A DNA stretch of 64,000 nucleotides, taken from Candidatus Proruminimicrobium quisquiliarum (GTDB lineage: Bacteria > Elusimicrobiota > Endomicrobiia > Endomicrobiales > Endomicrobiaceae). Of this stretch, positions 62,847 through 64,000 are shown in pieces. Location: NCBI GenBank assembly GCA_018433245.1, contig JAHDRN010000009.1:182409-246408 (forward strand), written 5' to 3'. Below the pieces are notes generated by a model. That model saw nothing but the letters and a program-made list of their open reading frames with translations. It made no database searches and was not told the DNA's origin. The translations under genes and the position numbers were made by a program. The stretch's first letter is position 1, and each line of letters begins with the position of its first letter.

Positions 62847-62909
62847 AATAACTAAGAAAACATTTTGATTGTTATTACTGACTTTCTTGGTTTATAATAA
62901 AAGCAGTAA
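62847..62909 (+). promoter_or_regulatory. Structured 5' leader with competing stems
   Basis: AACTAAGAAA (62850-62859) pairs with TTTCTTGGTT (62883-62892). AATAAC (62847-62852) pairs with GTTATT (62871-62876) but shares bases with the first stem. TTACTG (62875-62880) pairs with CAGTAA (62904-62909) close to the AGGAGG ribosome binding site. Confidence 0.4.
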
Positions 62910-62930
62910 CATTTCCTTAGGAGGAAAATT

Positions 62931-63236
62931 ATGGCAGAAAAAGTTTTCAAAGTTGGCGTAAAAAGAGAAGACGGATATCTCTATTTTATCGACAAAAACG
63001 GCGATGTTTCAAGAGCTCAGATGGCAAGAGGCGGCAAGAAAGGCGGAAAACCGAGTAAAGTTGCAAAAGCCGGCGTAAAGAAAGAAAAAGGATATCTGTA
63101 TTTCCTTGACAAAGCAGGCGATATTTCAAGAGCGAAAATGAGCAGAGGCGGAACGAAGAAAGCTAAGAAAGCTGTAAAAAAAGTTGCAAAGAAAAAAGCT
63201 GCGAAGAAAGTTGTAAAAAAAGGCAAAAAAAAATAA
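62931..63236 (+). CDS. Histone-H1-like basic protein with two GYLYF modules
   Basis: This 101-residue basic protein contains two copies of a 31-residue module (residues 7-37 and 46-76; consensus KxGVKxExGYLYFxDKxGDxSRAxMxRGG), offset by 39 residues. A tail of lysine and alanine (77-101) follows, as in histone H1-like proteins. The tail probably binds DNA or RNA; the module function is unknown. An AGGAGG ribosome binding site, a promoter and a terminator make it a single strongly expressed gene. Confidence 0.7.
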   Translation: MAEKVFKVGVKREDGYLYFIDKNGDVSRAQMARGGKKGGKPSKVAKAGVKKEKGYLYFLDKAGDISRAKMSRGGTKKAKKAVKKVAKKKAAKKVVKKGKKK

Positions 63237-63250
63237 ACAAATGATTTAAC

Positions 63251-63281
63251 AAAAGCCCGGCGTTTAACGCCGGGCTTTTTT
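63251..63281 (+). terminator. Strong Rho-independent terminator
   Basis: AAAAGCCCGGCG and CGCCGGGCTTTT (63251-63279) form a GC-rich stem with a 5-base loop TTTAA and a T run to 63281. Confidence 0.95.
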
Positions 63282-63336
63282 ATTTGAAATCAAAATATAT
63301 TATAATACTAAAATATTAAATAAAAGGAGACAGCTA

Positions 63337-63714
63337 ATGCATTCTAAAGGTTTTACGCTCGTTGAACTTGTTATTGTAATTGTAATTGTCGGTATTTTAT
63401 CTGTAGTCGCAGTACCTGTTTACAAAGGATATAAGAAGAAAGCAATGGCTACTGAAGCAAAGGCATTGTTAGGAGCGGTTCTTACGGCGCAAAGAGTTTA
63501 TTATTCAGAACATTCTCATTTCGCTTCCGGTTCGATGTCTGCCGCATTAGGAATTACGCCTACAACCAATAAATATTTTAGGTCTTTTACAATCACAGGA
63601 AATACGGCCGCGTTTACTGCAAGAACTGTTGGTACTGCACCGGCAAACGGTATAACTATTACAATGAGGGCCACTACAACAGCCGGTCCTTATTTCACGG
63701 AAGTCGGTTTATAA
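63337..63714 (+). CDS. Type IV pilin-like protein
   Basis: This 125-residue protein has a prepilin leader cut after G5, then FTLVELVIVIVIVGILSVV with E10 as the conserved mature Glu5, and a pilin stalk helix. The C-terminal globular part (about 55-125) is rich in Thr and Ala and lacks a disulfide. It would be processed by PilD and assembled as a pilin or pseudopilin. A GGAGA ribosome binding site precedes the ATG. A second pilin with nearly the same N-terminus follows. Confidence 0.9.
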   Translation: MHSKGFTLVELVIVIVIVGILSVVAVPVYKGYKKKAMATEAKALLGAVLTAQRVYYSEHSHFASGSMSAALGITPTTNKYFRSFTITGNTAAFTARTVGTAPANGITITMRATTTAGPYFTEVGL

Positions 63715-63764
63715 AAATAATTTTTTTTACGCATTATTTAGTTATCTTAAAAAATAAAAAATCG

Positions 63765-63793
63765 TTGACAAAAAAGAAATAAAGGGCTAAAAT
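63765..63793 (+). promoter_or_regulatory. Promoter of the second pilin gene
   Basis: TTGACA (63765-63770) and TAAAAT (63788-63793) are 17 bases apart. A 70-base leader follows, containing a hairpin (ATTCTGAA/TTCGGAAT, 63809-63828) and a GGAG ribosome binding site. Confidence 0.75.
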
Positions 63794-63870
63794 AGAAAAT
63801 GTCCATATTCTGAAATTTTCGGAATAAGAGACAACACGAATCAAAAAATAAATAAAAAAGGAGATTTAAA

Positions 63871-64000
63871 ATGAAGAGCACGAAAGGTTTTACACTTGTT
63901 GAGTTGGTTATCGTAATCGTAATTGTAGGTATTTTGTCTGTAGTAGCAGTTCCGGTTTACAAGGGATACACAAAGAAGGCGATGGCAACGGAAGGAAAAG
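63871..64000 (+). CDS. Type IV pilin-like protein, cut by the window end
   Basis: The ATG at 63871 follows AAAAGGAG by 6-8 bases. Forty-three codons are visible: a leader cut after G6, then FTLVELVIVIVIVGILSVV and PVYKGYTKKAMATEGK. The mature N-terminus is almost the same as in the upstream pilin, but the DNA codons differ, so this is an old duplication. The rest lies beyond the window. Confidence 0.9.
   Translation, partial: MKSTKGFTLVELVIVIVIVGILSVVAVPVYKGYTKKAMATEGK

Noticed and set aside
63017..63226. Minus-strand frame of 69 residues opposite the H1-like gene
   Set aside because: It is a Phe-rich shadow of the lysine-rich plus-strand gene with no ribosome binding site.

Overview
The window reads as a single chromosomal segment of a low-G+C, diderm, probably anaerobic bacterium. 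It most resembles Elusimicrobiota (Endomicrobium/Elusimicrobium-like); this is inference from sequence style, not a database match. Supporting signs are the tandem type IV pilin-like genes at the right end with an FTLVELVIVIVIVGILSVVAVPVY-type N-terminus, LPS genes (Kdo transferase, heptosyltransferase), RND/TolC and porin genes, PorV-like outer-membrane proteins, and UbiU/UbiV-like O2-independent hydroxylase relatives. I found no insertion sequence, prophage, CRISPR array or rRNA. One tRNA (initiator Met) is present.

Layout. 1-13.7 kb: a parA-parB pair, with three parS-like palindromes upstream and DnaA-box-like sites downstream, sits inside an unusual biosynthetic neighbourhood. That neighbourhood holds four radical SAM proteins (two with a B12-type N-terminal region), an SDR, an FkbM methyltransferase, two U32/UbiUV-like iron-sulfur proteins and a NodU-type carbamoyltransferase, plus a PIF1-like helicase. 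13.8-25.5 kb: a secreted protein, dnaX-recR, a MetH-activation-domain-like protein, then a lipid A/core LPS run (waaA, an acyltransferase-heptosyltransferase fusion), an MFS transporter, a metallophosphoesterase and ksgA. 25.6-34.6 kb: outer-membrane proteins, accA, fructose-bisphosphate aldolase, a two-component set (kinase, degenerate GGDEF regulator, OmpR-type regulator), a PorV-TPR fusion and a FlgD-like secreted domain. 34.6-42.5 kb (minus): one long run from sensor kinase, response regulator and HD-GYP to lipoate ligase, WecA-like transferase, mutase-like flavoprotein and GT4. 42.5-47.8 kb (minus): a TetR-TolC-RND efflux operon behind a palindromic operator. 47.9-52.7 kb (minus): membrane protein, porin, and clpB under a CIRCE element. 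52.8-55.4 kb (plus): a 32-residue peptide minigene, then acpS, nnrD and an M20 amidohydrolase. 55.4-61 kb (mostly minus): TPR proteins, tRNA-fMet, a 53-bp tandem repeat, a flavoprotein, a P-loop kinase and a PorV-like protein. 61-64 kb (plus): thioredoxin, TlpA-like lipoprotein and thioredoxin reductase, a histone-H1-like duplicated-module protein, and two pilins, the second cut by the window end.

Several promoters fit TTGACA-N17-TATAAT closely, so transcription units can be drawn with some confidence. Three genes (13856, tetR at 47811, PorV-like at 60880) have a -10 box only 6-7 bases before the start codon and are predicted to be leaderless. Start codons were moved from the longest open frame where a ribosome binding site or operator decided the matter (U32 protein 2, OmpR regulator, small RR, TetR, porin, clpB, acpS, nnrD, PorV-like, trxB). 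The most interesting items are the UbiUV-like pair inside the radical SAM/methyltransferase/carbamoyltransferase cluster, the peptide minigene with its own promoter and terminator, and the par/DnaA-box arrangement suggesting proximity to the replication origin.
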